Positions 53,501 through 61,452 of a DNA stretch of 64,000 nt are shown here, one piece after another (the stretch's first letter is position 1; each line of letters starts with the position of its first letter). Made by a program: the position numbers and the translations under genes. This DNA comes from Bacteroidota bacterium (GTDB lineage Bacteria > Bacteroidota > Bacteroidia > Flavobacteriales > Weeksellaceae), in the NCBI GenBank assembly GCA_023423715.1, contig JAFAFC010000012.1, forward strand, positions 1 to 64,000. Reading direction: 5' to 3'. Below the pieces are notes generated by a model. It did no database searches. It was not told where the DNA came from and was given only the letters and a program-made list of their open reading frames with translations.

Positions 53501-53797
53501 AAGCTCATTAGCTTCATCATAAAATAGCATTGAAACTTCGTTTAATCGATATTTCACCGATTTAAAAACGATATTGTATTGCCACTCTCTTGTTGACTTC
53601 TGAATACAGGAATACGAATCCATTATAGAATAGATTCTACCTTTGAAGGTGATATAGTCGTATTTCGCAAATTCCACTTTATCCAATAGCGTAAAAGACA
53701 AAGTAGCCAACTCTTCACCCATAATTTTAGAGGTGACTTTTCCTGTTGGTTTTACCGTTGCAACAACAGCGTTTGCTCTTTTAATTTCGTACTGCAT
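50525..53797 (-). CDS. Phage tail-tip protein (Tal-like)
   Basis: 1090 residues. The N-terminal 400 residues read as a tail-hub/Tal domain (FKGRIYSIMDSYSCIQKS; AKIAEEFKLEYWID). The C-terminal half is a beta-rich fibre-like region with KGIIGGNYYDELYNPNG-type repeats. The start overlaps the stop of the Dit-like gene (TAATG). Expected to sit at the tail tip, between Dit and the tail fibre, and to contact the host surface. Confidence 0.82.
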   Translation of the reverse strand: MQYEIKRANAVVATVKPTGKVTSKIMGEELATLSFTLLDKVEFAKYDYITFKGRIYSIMDSYSCIQKSTREWQYNIVFKSVKYRLNEVSMLFYDEANELTVPSSFLVATAQVMVEHVVTNANRLQSGWTVGTIDATETKNVQFDDLNCLSALAKIAEEFKLEYWIDADKSIHFTERKPTSGTTLQYGQGKGLKSLTQQPLGDSAVVTRLRVKGSEKNLPQNYRNGQKNLRMDVPYLEKNTDKYGTIEHTETFEEVYPHRIGTVTAIDANNHFVFTDADIDFDLNATDSHGNTTVLIKGLSAKVVFQTGQLAGYRFEIKEFGYNSQTKTFTLLPNKDETAWDVPSSSVRPAVGDTYILEDIQMPATYVTNAETELKTKGQDYLDTNSVERFSFLGEADQLVFRELQIQPVLGSTIRIKSIQFNLDDDLRVTGMSEDLQEFYNIQLDFSEVAFLSPVVTKYYEQEKKQQQIIKEQKSNTAIARAAYYFARETADKTFDGEGYFNMQNFKAASIDTKLISLGGRMQQFSLPDVKFYLENNYTSLRNTAGQIIHLTIADEPRSWNITANTITPISNEYHYVYVKCQRVGNNATLWVSTDQILVEQDPDYFHFEAGYISSINNGYRIIKTNYGFAQLNPAELSIGRIADPSGNNSIELTQDSIIIKAKVEFTDDSPAYQQIKVGAHNLILKSDSTESVFKIDKENRPDILAQNLDYIFTAEIAHHTSIDASLYLVAKNITTDQYELLGYVDFHLIANIPQRIQIKQNIQLSNYDRLVVKVQNDDNNAIEISIKKPQLEQGNVASDYTLNQMDLVQLAKEAQEERIIDIENKTDFLSTDITGNVLATGTVLVGQDSTTNAGISGLNHDAGNSVRFWAGATFENRKKAPWLKKDNGIEEEWLNGVLIRRKGIIGGNYYDELYNPNGTLAKRTAIVDGKIIEQWYNNGTLVYQIGQGGIYYVSEIAESYSLRRLRNLNSNASTSDLTDFHTTIRQNMWQKTSNPQQFEFRGNQDAYDYNAGRNVYSESNKQYEGYKNSKSYYDNLADGWYAYEQLGWMMSDAINETQVIVELIRTQDGKIVQTGTTNVETQGYVFNQF

Positions 53798-54225
53798 TAG
53801 AATTTTACTTGTAGCGTTAGATTGAACTTGACAAACACTTTGGGAACTCCAATTAAATTTTTAGAAGTCTTTATAAAATTGGAAGTCTTTTTATAAGAAA
53901 CTTGATAGGTTTGAGAATGGTCAAAAATGAAAAGACTTTGCAATCCGGGTTTCGTTAGCTCGGCAAAAAAAGCATTGTAGGCCGTCCAAAATTCGGTATC
54001 GGTATCTGTAACAATTGCACAGTCCAATGTGACTTCTTTATCTTTAAATCGAACCAAATCTAAATCCGTTTCAGTTCCGTTTTCTTCCCGCCAATCGTTT
54101 GTAACTCCTTCTTTACGCTCTGGGAATTCTAATAGTTGGGCAGTGCCTGTTTTGATGACAAAAGAGAACATCGATAAAAGATTTTTATCGTTCAGTTTGT
54201 CTTTGAAAATATCTGTACTCAACAT
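53797..54225 (-). CDS. Phage distal tail protein (Dit-like)
   Basis: 142 residues between tape measure and Tal-like gene. The beta-rich sequence (MFSFVIKTGTAQLLEFPERK; VTLDCAIVTDTDTEFWTAYNAFF; QTYQVSYKKTSNFI) and order match small Dit proteins of siphoviruses. It is coupled to the next gene by TAATG. Assignment rests mainly on order and size. Confidence 0.65.
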   Translation of the reverse strand: MLSTDIFKDKLNDKNLLSMFSFVIKTGTAQLLEFPERKEGVTNDWREENGTETDLDLVRFKDKEVTLDCAIVTDTDTEFWTAYNAFFAELTKPGLQSLFIFDHSQTYQVSYKKTSNFIKTSKNLIGVPKVFVKFNLTLQVKF

Positions 54226-54230
54226 AGTTT

Positions 54231-57200
54231 TTATCTTATTATTCCTGCCGCTTGTAGGGCCTTATATTCTTTATCCATACTTCCGCCTAAATCGGTAATT
54301 CCTTTATCGATGTCGTGAAGTTTTTCCGTATTTTCAGCCGTTTTTCGGGTGTTTTTCTCAATATCTAACTGAATGGCGACCATCTTACTTGAAGATTCCA
54401 ACATTGCAGCAAAACCGCCTTTGTTGATTGCATTGGTTTCCAAGACCGCTAAGCGTAAACCTGCGGTATTTCCCGAAAGCAAATCAATAGATTCTTGAGA
54501 GGCTGCCTTATATGCTCCTTGCAAACTATTAGCATTGCTACTTGAAGACGTATTCATGTTGATTCCTGCTTGGTTCATGAGTTCCATTTGCTTTTTGGTT
54601 TCATCAACGACTGCCATATACATGGATTGGAAGGTATTTCGTTCGTCTTCGGTGATGGTTCCATCTTCGGCCATTTTCGCAAACTCATCCTGTAATGCTT
54701 TAATCTGTGTTTTAAATAAATCAGTTTCCATTCCTGCTAGAATAGCTCCACGCAAAAAACCTTCGATATCATCAGCAAAGTCTGCAAACTCTTTTTTACC
54801 GGATAAAATTCCTTGACGAATACTATCAGAAATTGCTTGCGGTGTTGTTCCAGTAATCGTATTGGTTAACTCTTGTGCAAGCTCTCGCTGAGCATCAGCA
54901 ATGGAGCCGTATTCATCTCGAAGTTTTTTCAATTGTTCGTAGGCTGCTTTTGCATCCCCTGTAAGCGGTTGTTTTGCGTTGATGGCATCCAAACGATCTA
55001 GTATTTCATCGGTAACTTTGGAACCTTGAGCAATACCCAATAAACTAGCGACATCTTGTTCAATGTTGACCGCTTTTGTTTTTCTGCCAATACCAAGAAA
55101 ACCTCCGTACTTTTCGGTTCGTTGTCCTGTTGTGGTTTTGGATTTTAACAAACGATTAAACACATTTTGATAATCTCGTTCAATGCTTTCAAAATTCTTT
55201 TTATTGGCACCCATTTCTTCACGAATGGCGTTAACCCGAGACTGAACGGCATCATTTAGTTTTAGTTCAGTGGCTAATCGTTGGCGAAGCATGGCATTGT
55301 AATCGATTCCAGATTGAAAGATTTCATCCTGTCGCTTTTTCATTTCTTCAGCAGCTTTCTTTTCCGATTCCCGTGCCGCCTTTCCAATGGAAAATATTTT
55401 TGAAATTCCCTTGATAATACCGCCAATAGCCGCAATAGGATTTCCAGACATAATAGATTCGACTATACCGCCTGCAACATCAGCAACAGCTCCTGCTAAT
55501 TGTCCAATAGTCGCAATGGTATCACTCAAGCCTTCGTTTGAATCTCCAATCGAAGCCGATAATTCGCTAAACGTAGAAGAAATCATCGAGGCCCATTCCG
55601 CAGTTTCAGAAAATGGAGAAGCTTTTTTTAATTTTTCCATTTGAATAGTTAAAGCTGCGGCTTCGTTTTCTAAGTTGATAACTTCGTTAGCTGTTAACTT
55701 CGTTTTGTCTTTTAAAGCTTCTTGAATAGTAAGCTCTTGCTGCTTTAAGGCATTAATCTGAACTTGTGTATTACTTTTCCCTTTAACGTCTTTAGCTTCT
55801 TCTAAAGATTTTTCAAGCTTAGCACGAACGGTAGGATCAATGTTTTCTGCATTCGCTAAATAATCCTGCAAAAACTTAATTTTTAAATCAAGTTCACGCT
55901 TTGAAATACCAATTAAATTTTCGCTTAATCGTCTGTAGATATCCGTTTTTTGAAAGGCAACATCTTTAGCAGCATCAATCTCAATTTGCTTTTGTTTTTG
56001 GAGTTCGGCTAATTTTTCATTTCGTAGCGTTTCATTGGTGATTTTCTGCAATTGAATTTCTTTTGCAGCATAAGTTCTATCGAGTTGATCTAATTTTTCT
56101 TTGTGGGTTAATGTATCTTGATACGCTGCGGCAAACTTTGCATTATTTTCTCCTGTTTTGTCAGCATCGTATTTTGTTTTAATAGTATTTAAAGCAGCTA
56201 ATCGCTCATTCTCTACAAATGTTCGAGTTTGGTTTTCTGTGAGCTTTTTGATTTCTGCATTGAGTAAATCACCAAAACTTTTAAACTCTTTTTCGTTTAT
56301 TTTTAATCGTTTCGCTGCTTCGTCTTCACCAATTTTGGTTTTAATTGCCTCGTACGCAGAATAGGCTTCTTTTTCAAGCTCTAATCTTTTTAGCAATTCG
56401 GAGGTTTTCTTTTTGTAAGAAGCATCAGATTTGGTTTCGTCTTTTACTTTCGTAATACGATCTAAAACATTTTGAGCCATCCCAAGTTTTTGTGCTTTGG
56501 CGGTCATTCTTGAAAACTTATTTTCGATACTTGCAATTTCGTCTGTAGATGAATTTCTTGAGTTTTGAAGATCATCTTCAGCTTGATTTACTTCTTGTAA
56601 AAAATTGATACGTTTTTCTGCTAACTGTCGATCTTCATTTTCGGCTTTTCGTGCAGCAGATTCGGCTTCAAGTTGTCTTTTGTCGGATAATTCTTTTGCT
56701 TTGTCATCTTGTTTTTTCAAGATACCTGCTTCGAAAATTGCCTTTTCTTGCACAATTTTCTCATGTACATCTGCATCATTTTTGTAACGAACAATTTTTT
56801 TATTATATAGAGCACTTTCCAATTTATCGGTATTTATACCTCTAGCCTTCATGACCTCAATTGCATTCGCTTCTTTTTGGAGATCAGCGTCAAGTTTAAA
56901 GGTTCCTGCTTTTTTATCAACACCTTTAAGCGTTGTTTTTTGTTGGTCTTTTTGGGCTTTTTCAAGATTTTTACTATACGTTGTTACGTAAGTTAATGCG
57001 TCGGTCTCTGCTTGTTTTTTTCTTTCTTCAGTTGAGCCATAACCGATAGTATTTCTAAGAAAACGATTGAATTTCACAAAGGATGAACCTTCTTTGTAGG
57101 TTGCATTTTCTTTGGCAATATCAGCATCCATTTTTAATGCTTTCTCATATTCTTTGGTTGCTAATTGCAACGCAGCAGCGGCTTCGGCTCTAGCAAGTAA

Positions 57201-58298
57201 TGACTTAACAACATTATTGGATTGCGATACAAAAAACTTTTCGGCATCGTTTACATTTTCAATTTTATAACCCAACTCTTTAAAAGAATCGGCATTGTCT
57301 AAAACAAATTTTTGTTGCTTTTCAATATCACCATTAAAACTCTGATATTGCGTTTGAAGAGCTTTGTATTTAGCCAACATTTCAGCAGCTCCTTTGGAGG
57401 CTTCTTCTGCTAATGCTCTTTGTTTTTCTGCCGTCTTTTCAAGCTCGGTTGACCAATTGGCAAATACATAAACAATTCCTGCAATGACAGCGGATAAACC
57501 TAAAGTCATTAAAGCCTGTGCCGCAACTGTAGTAATTCCTAATGCAGCAGCTACTCGTAAAGAAGCCGCTGTCCAAAGGTTTTTTATTTTGGTTACTGTT
57601 GAAATACTCGTTCCGGAAGCATCAATATTTTGGTTGGTCATTTGAATAACCACGTCCAAAAACTCAATTGCAGCATAACTTCGTTGTACTGCTGATTCTA
57701 ATAATTGGTTTTTTGCTCCAAATGTATCCGAAGCAGCAGAAGCCAATTGGAACCCTTTAGAAATTCCAATCGTAGTATCTCTTAGCTTTGTAAGGTTTTT
57801 ACCACTTATTTTTTCAGTATTGTTGACTACTTTAGAAGCAGATTCTGAACTTCGTCCCAAAACTTGATTGTAGCCATCAATGGCCGCTTCCAAGTCTTTA
57901 AAATCTTGAGTACTTTGATCTAAAAATTTCATTTTAGCCGAGATGATATCTACGATACCATTCATCGCTTCGAAACCATCATTGGTGGAGTCTAAACGTT
58001 CCGCAATTACTTTTAATTCATCGGGATCAAGAACAAGAGTTTTACTTGAAGCGGCTTTGTCAATTTGTGCAATAAGTCGTTCTTGAGCCACACTAATAGA
58101 GTTCACCGCTTGAACAACGTCTTGTGCGCCTTTGGCGTTGAGAACTTGTGCAGCGGTTAATTGTTGATATTTGTTTCGAAGTGCATCAACAGACTCATCA
58201 ACCGATTTTCCACCGGCAACAAGTTTTTGATATTCTGCCATGAGCTCTGGCGAGTTGATAACAAATTCAATATTTATAGGATCAGTATTAGTGGACAT
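54231..58298 (-). CDS. Phage tape measure protein
   Basis: 1355 residues, by far the longest gene in the operon, right after the tail assembly chaperone. Long helical and coiled-coil stretches, with a hydrophobic segment near 250-280 (ITTVAAQALMTLGLSAVIAG) and a second hydrophobic Gly/Ala/Ile-rich stretch near 935-970. Sets tail length and is expelled during infection. Its ATG overlaps the end of the chaperone's second frame by 11 bp. Confidence 0.93.
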   Translation of the reverse strand: MSTNTDPINIEFVINSPELMAEYQKLVAGGKSVDESVDALRNKYQQLTAAQVLNAKGAQDVVQAVNSISVAQERLIAQIDKAASSKTLVLDPDELKVIAERLDSTNDGFEAMNGIVDIISAKMKFLDQSTQDFKDLEAAIDGYNQVLGRSSESASKVVNNTEKISGKNLTKLRDTTIGISKGFQLASAASDTFGAKNQLLESAVQRSYAAIEFLDVVIQMTNQNIDASGTSISTVTKIKNLWTAASLRVAAALGITTVAAQALMTLGLSAVIAGIVYVFANWSTELEKTAEKQRALAEEASKGAAEMLAKYKALQTQYQSFNGDIEKQQKFVLDNADSFKELGYKIENVNDAEKFFVSQSNNVVKSLLARAEAAAALQLATKEYEKALKMDADIAKENATYKEGSSFVKFNRFLRNTIGYGSTEERKKQAETDALTYVTTYSKNLEKAQKDQQKTTLKGVDKKAGTFKLDADLQKEANAIEVMKARGINTDKLESALYNKKIVRYKNDADVHEKIVQEKAIFEAGILKKQDDKAKELSDKRQLEAESAARKAENEDRQLAEKRINFLQEVNQAEDDLQNSRNSSTDEIASIENKFSRMTAKAQKLGMAQNVLDRITKVKDETKSDASYKKKTSELLKRLELEKEAYSAYEAIKTKIGEDEAAKRLKINEKEFKSFGDLLNAEIKKLTENQTRTFVENERLAALNTIKTKYDADKTGENNAKFAAAYQDTLTHKEKLDQLDRTYAAKEIQLQKITNETLRNEKLAELQKQKQIEIDAAKDVAFQKTDIYRRLSENLIGISKRELDLKIKFLQDYLANAENIDPTVRAKLEKSLEEAKDVKGKSNTQVQINALKQQELTIQEALKDKTKLTANEVINLENEAAALTIQMEKLKKASPFSETAEWASMISSTFSELSASIGDSNEGLSDTIATIGQLAGAVADVAGGIVESIMSGNPIAAIGGIIKGISKIFSIGKAARESEKKAAEEMKKRQDEIFQSGIDYNAMLRQRLATELKLNDAVQSRVNAIREEMGANKKNFESIERDYQNVFNRLLKSKTTTGQRTEKYGGFLGIGRKTKAVNIEQDVASLLGIAQGSKVTDEILDRLDAINAKQPLTGDAKAAYEQLKKLRDEYGSIADAQRELAQELTNTITGTTPQAISDSIRQGILSGKKEFADFADDIEGFLRGAILAGMETDLFKTQIKALQDEFAKMAEDGTITEDERNTFQSMYMAVVDETKKQMELMNQAGINMNTSSSSNANSLQGAYKAASQESIDLLSGNTAGLRLAVLETNAINKGGFAAMLESSSKMVAIQLDIEKNTRKTAENTEKLHDIDKGITDLGGSMDKEYKALQAAGIIR

Positions 58299-58994
58299 GG
58301 TTCTTAGGTTTCACTCCGAAAAAGTTGGTAATCTCTTCGGTAGTTGTTAGTTTTTTCTTTTCTTCAGTTTTCTTTTTCAATCGTGGTGCATCGGCCATCA
58401 TAATGGTAAGCTGCGCAAATGGAATGTCTAAAATGTGATTTTGGTTCCAACCTGTCTTTTCTGCAAAAGCGTAGATGAACCCTAAGACGCTATGGAAGCT
58501 TTCGCTTTTTAACTCGCCTTTTCCTTCGGACTCAGATTCATCGGCTTCGTTATCCTCGTCGTCCTGATTAATCTGATAGTATTCAAAAAATCCTCTACAC
58601 CTCCGTGAACAATTATCATTTGGTATAAATAGAGCCAATGCGGTTCAGTCAGTTTACCTTCTAGCCAATAGGAAAGTGGTTTGTTTAGCCAATTGAACCA
58701 ACGAGAGTTCAGCAATCCTGTGCTAACAATTTGGTGCGCTGTTTTCCCATGTTCTGAGTAAAGTTTCATTGCATCGTTAACGCTGATATCCTCATCACTT
58801 TTTGTGATATTCATCTTTAGATATTGATGTGCAATTTTTAGCAAGGTTCTACTTGTAGGTTGGCGCAAATACAGGTTAACGGTTTTCTTACCAAATAATC
58901 GTAAAAAAAGAGGTGCCGTGACTGGCACTTTGACACCTCTCTTTAAAAGTAGTTCGGGAGCGAGTTTTTCAATATTAATCGCTTTCTCGTCCAT
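58288..58994 (-). CDS. Tail assembly chaperone, frameshift product (G-T type)
   Basis: Predicted 235-residue fusion made by -1 ribosomal frameshifting. The first 137 codons come from the frame starting at 58994. The ribosome slips at 58584-58590 and continues with 98 codons of the second frame to the stop at 58288. The second frame has no ATG (only a TTG at 58638), so separate initiation is unlikely. The added part is acidic at first (INQDDEDNEADES) and then helical (SVLGFIYAFAEKTGWNQNHIL). This arrangement between tail tube and tape measure genes is the known G/GT arrangement of lambda-like phages. Confidence 0.8.
58509..58994 (-). CDS. Tail assembly chaperone, unshifted product (G type)
   Basis: 161 residues. 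All-helical sequence with Trp-rich RWFNWLNKPLSYWLEGK near 99-115, typical of chaperones binding the tape measure. The last 25 residues (after Leu137) are the frame that is read if no slip occurs (TIRLIRTTRITKPMN). The ATG overlaps the stop of the tail tube candidate by TAATG, so translation is coupled. Normal ending at TAA 58509. Confidence 0.78.
   Translation of the reverse strand: MDEKAINIEKLAPELLLKRGVKVPVTAPLFLRLFGKKTVNLYLRQPTSRTLLKIAHQYLKMNITKSDEDISVNDAMKLYSEHGKTAHQIVSTGLLNSRWFNWLNKPLSYWLEGKLTEPHWLYLYQMIIVHGGVEDFLNTIRLIRTTRITKPMNLSPKEKAS
58584..58590 (-). promoter_or_regulatory. -1 frameshift slippery heptamer T TTT TTG
   Basis: In the zero frame the codons are GAT TTT TTG; tandem slippage by one base gives TTT TTT and enters the second frame. 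This fits the X XXY YYZ rule. No stable downstream stem is obvious; only the weak palindrome GATTAATC lies about 15 nt downstream. Confidence 0.82.
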
Positions 58995-59467
58995 TATGGT
59001 AACTCTTCAATAGTTGGTTGAGACATTGGTGTAAATGAAACATCAATTAATCCCAATTTTTTCTTTTGTAGACCAATACTTTTCTTGGCGAACATTTTCA
59101 CCTTTGGAAAGGAAATCATGTGACCACTATCCGTTTTGAAACGTAATGCCGTTTCAAAGCCTAGGTTTTTTCCAAATGTAAATTTCCCATCGACTATTGT
59201 TCCTGTAGGGAAGAGCTTTTTGAGCGTGGCCGTATCGAATTGAAATGTTGAAAATTTCCCTTTCGTTTTTCCTTCTTCTGTGAAAACTTCGATTGGTTCC
59301 GTTTGTTGATCAGAGTACTCTTCTTGGATATCTGGATCATCGTCCATAATCTCTACGGTGTCTCTGTAGGTATCACAAAGTTTTGCAAATGTGCCATCTG
59401 CTGGCATCAATCCTGTTGCTTCAACAGGTGCGACTTCTACCTCTTTTGTACCAAAAATATTTGACAT
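58994..59467 (-). CDS. Candidate phage tail tube (major tail) protein
   Basis: 157 residues, beta-rich and of the right size for a tail tube protein. It directly precedes the tail assembly chaperone, the usual position. GKFSTFQFDTATLKKLFPTG and MISFPKVKMFAKKSIG are strand-like segments. No motif proves it; a head completion or other virion protein remains possible. Confidence 0.55.
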   Translation of the reverse strand: MSNIFGTKEVEVAPVEATGLMPADGTFAKLCDTYRDTVEIMDDDPDIQEEYSDQQTEPIEVFTEEGKTKGKFSTFQFDTATLKKLFPTGTIVDGKFTFGKNLGFETALRFKTDSGHMISFPKVKMFAKKSIGLQKKKLGLIDVSFTPMSQPTIEELP

Positions 59468-59504
59468 TTTATATTAGTTTAAATGGTTATGAAATAGTGT
59501 TTAA

Positions 59505-59894
59505 TTAAACTTGGGGTTGATCACCTTGTTTAGCCAATTCAGCTTCTTTTTCAGCAATTTTTGCTTTCAGTTTTTCAATCCCTGTGTTGTGATTTGGTTT
59601 TGCACCGTACAATTTCTCATACTTTGCAGCCAACTCAGCTCTTTCGCCTTCGTCCACTTTATGAAGTGTTGCATCTTTTGCATCCGTTGAAGCTTCCTCG
59701 TCTTTGTACGAATCTTCAAAACCTCTTTTGAATGATTTCACGCTTTTGTCAGCCAAATAGCGAGAGTGGTCGTTTGCTTTATGATCATCAGTAAAACCTT
59801 GACCATCGGAAGTCATATAAACTTCTTCAATTTGTTTGTGCGCTTCGAAAATTGCTAAAGCAGCTACGGCGATTTTGTTTTTAAATTTTGCCAT
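59505..59894 (-). CDS. Hypothetical phage protein
   Basis: 129 residues, mostly helical. The C-terminal 50 residues (ERAELAAKYEKLYGAKPNHN, then charged helix) resemble a HeH/LEM-type small domain found in some phage proteins. Located between spanin candidates and tail tube candidate; a head-tail joining role is possible but unproven. Confidence 0.5.
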   Translation of the reverse strand: MAKFKNKIAVAALAIFEAHKQIEEVYMTSDGQGFTDDHKANDHSRYLADKSVKSFKRGFEDSYKDEEASTDAKDATLHKVDEGERAELAAKYEKLYGAKPNHNTGIEKLKAKIAEKEAELAKQGDQPQV

Positions 59895-59907
59895 GATTAT
59901 GTTGTGT

Positions 59908-60609
59908 TTAAAATTCTACTAAATTGTAATTCCCACTTATTCCTACGTAGGGGACAGCTTTTACGACATTACCATCGAGGGCGAGACCATAACCGGCGCT
60001 AAATCCTATTCCAAACCTTTTACTAGGTGATTCTTTGAGTCGGAATGATTTAACCCCGTTAATGGTGACTCGTTTATCGTTTGAGAAGAGATCAATGTAA
60101 TGCTGTGTTTTCCCTAAGAACCATTTGCGCTCTGGATATCGAGCATCGTTTAGTTCGATATTATAAGCCATGTTGAGGCTGTCGCTGTCTGGAAAATAAA
60201 CCAAGTCTAAATATTGATCTTTATGTGTTTTTATGGTTTTTCCTGTATTGGTGACCTTGGTTTGTAAAGCCAATTGTGCTTCCAATCGTCCGTTAATTTT
60301 AGTCACTTGATCTATTTTGTCTAGACTTACTTTTAAGGCTTTTTGAAGACTATCCGCATAGGTTCTATCAAGAGCTGAAACCTTTTCGGAAGTGGTGTTG
60401 TTAATGATTTTTTCGTTAAAAATCGTATGGGTAACACTATCTCTAGTATATTTTTCAACGACTTTGTTTTGCCCGCCTTGGGTGAGAAGTGCGGTAGTTT
60501 CTTTTTCTTTTTTCGATTTCTCGAAATCTTGTTTTACGTTGAGTCCAATGCTTACAAGCAAAAGGAGAAAAACAAGAGCAAAAGCGATTTTGGTTGTAAG
60601 GTTTTTCAT
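59908..60609 (-). CDS. Membrane-anchored coiled-coil phage protein (spanin candidate)
   Basis: 233 residues. One N-terminal membrane helix (IAFALVFLLLLVSIGLNV), a long coiled coil (about 65-120), a mid domain, and a C-terminal segment with two or three short amphipathic strands ending in aromatic Phe (RFGIGFSAGYGLAL; AVPYVGISGNYNLVEF), similar to the ends of outer-membrane barrel proteins. A protein linking inner and outer membranes at lysis is inferred. Overlaps the preceding gene by ATGA. Confidence 0.5.
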   Translation of the reverse strand: MKNLTTKIAFALVFLLLLVSIGLNVKQDFEKSKKEKETTALLTQGGQNKVVEKYTRDSVTHTIFNEKIINNTTSEKVSALDRTYADSLQKALKVSLDKIDQVTKINGRLEAQLALQTKVTNTGKTIKTHKDQYLDLVYFPDSDSLNMAYNIELNDARYPERKWFLGKTQHYIDLFSNDKRVTINGVKSFRLKESPSKRFGIGFSAGYGLALDGNVVKAVPYVGISGNYNLVEF

Positions 60610-60926
60610 TGTAATGCTTTTTGCACCAATGGTGCGGTTTTTTGTTTCGTTTCTTTTTCTTTCAATTTCAGTGAGTCGGATTCTCTTTTGTAGAAAAGCA
60701 TCCCCTCATAGTTTTCGATTCTTTTATTGCGCTCTGTGATTATCGTCGCATAAAGACTATCTTTTTGTTTAGAACACTCGTCCTGTGCTCCTTCCTTTCG
60801 GTAATAAAGAACCCCAATAACACTTCCAAATAGTAGGAGAAGTCCTATTAACAATCCGATTACTACCGCCTTTGGGTCTTTCGATATTTCTTCTTGGGTG
60901 TAAGGCTGCGGTAGTTCTGGTGTCAT
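60606..60926 (-). CDS. Small single-pass membrane protein of the lysis module (Rz-like candidate)
   Basis: 106 residues. One membrane helix (AVVIGLLIGLLLLFGSVIGVLYY, about 20-42) followed by a charged coiled coil. Size and layout resemble inner-membrane spanins. It is 2 bp after the amidase gene and overlaps the next by 4 bp. A holin role is less likely because of the long soluble tail. Confidence 0.5.
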   Translation of the reverse strand: MTPELPQPYTQEEISKDPKAVVIGLLIGLLLLFGSVIGVLYYRKEGAQDECSKQKDSLYATIITERNKRIENYEGMLFYKRESDSLKLKEKETKQKTAPLVQKALQ

Positions 60927-60928
60927 GC

Positions 60929-61375
60929 TTAGGGTTTAAAATTGATTTCTTTAAGCCATTTTTTTACATCAAAAGAAGGACACTCTTTCGTCCATTCATT
61001 CGGACTTATGATACCGTCTCCATTTTGGTCGGGAGAAAGATCTCGATGGCCAACAATTTTTGCATTCGGATACTTTTTATGAGCCGCTTCAACTTCCTTT
61101 TGTAATGCAAGTTTTTGTTCGGGAGTTCTAGTGTCTTTACCATACTGTCCACCCTTGTAGCAAATATGATATCCAATACTATTTTTACCTGCTACACCAT
61201 TTGTGATTACTTCAGGTTTTGCAAGCTCTTCAACTGTGCCATCCTCAGAAATCAATTTGTGGTAACCAACATTTCTCCACTTTTTTTCATTCTTCCAAAA
61301 ATTTAGAATTGATTTGGTCGTTTGCTTTCCAGATGCACCTGTACAATGCAGTACTATATATTTGATGGTTCTCAC
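60929..61375 (-). CDS. Phage N-acetylmuramoyl-L-alanine amidase (endolysin) with EF-hand-like loop
   Basis: 148 residues with a GTG start at 61375. Type 2 amidase/T7 lysozyme fold; zinc and catalytic residues His10, His39, His110 and Cys132, with Lys130 two residues earlier as in T7. Between His110 and Cys132 lies an insert (Asp116, Asn118, Asp120, Gly121, Ile123, Glu127) that matches an EF-hand calcium loop. No signal peptide, so it needs a holin or other export. Confidence 0.9.
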   Translation of the reverse strand: MRTIKYIVLHCTGASGKQTTKSILNFWKNEKKWRNVGYHKLISEDGTVEELAKPEVITNGVAGKNSIGYHICYKGGQYGKDTRTPEQKLALQKEVEAAHKKYPNAKIVGHRDLSPDQNGDGIISPNEWTKECPSFDVKKWLKEINFKP

Positions 61376-61399
61376 GGTTATTAGTTTTTGTTTTGAAAG

Positions 61400-61429
61400 A
61401 ATGAATCTCCTCCGTAAAGGAGATTCATT
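61400..61429. repeat. Intercistronic hairpin between capsid and lysis genes
   Basis: 12-bp stem AATGAATCTCCT / AGGAGATTCATT with a 6-nt loop. On the minus strand it follows the capsid stop by 24 bp and precedes the amidase GTG by 25 bp. No T run follows, so it more likely stabilises the capsid mRNA end or tunes lysis expression than stops transcription fully. Confidence 0.6.
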
Positions 61430-61452
61430 TGGGTATTGATATGAAGAAAATG

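Noticed and set aside
58288..58638. Second chaperone frame as an independent gene
   Set aside because: It lacks an ATG, and a slippery heptamer in the correct phase offers a better explanation.
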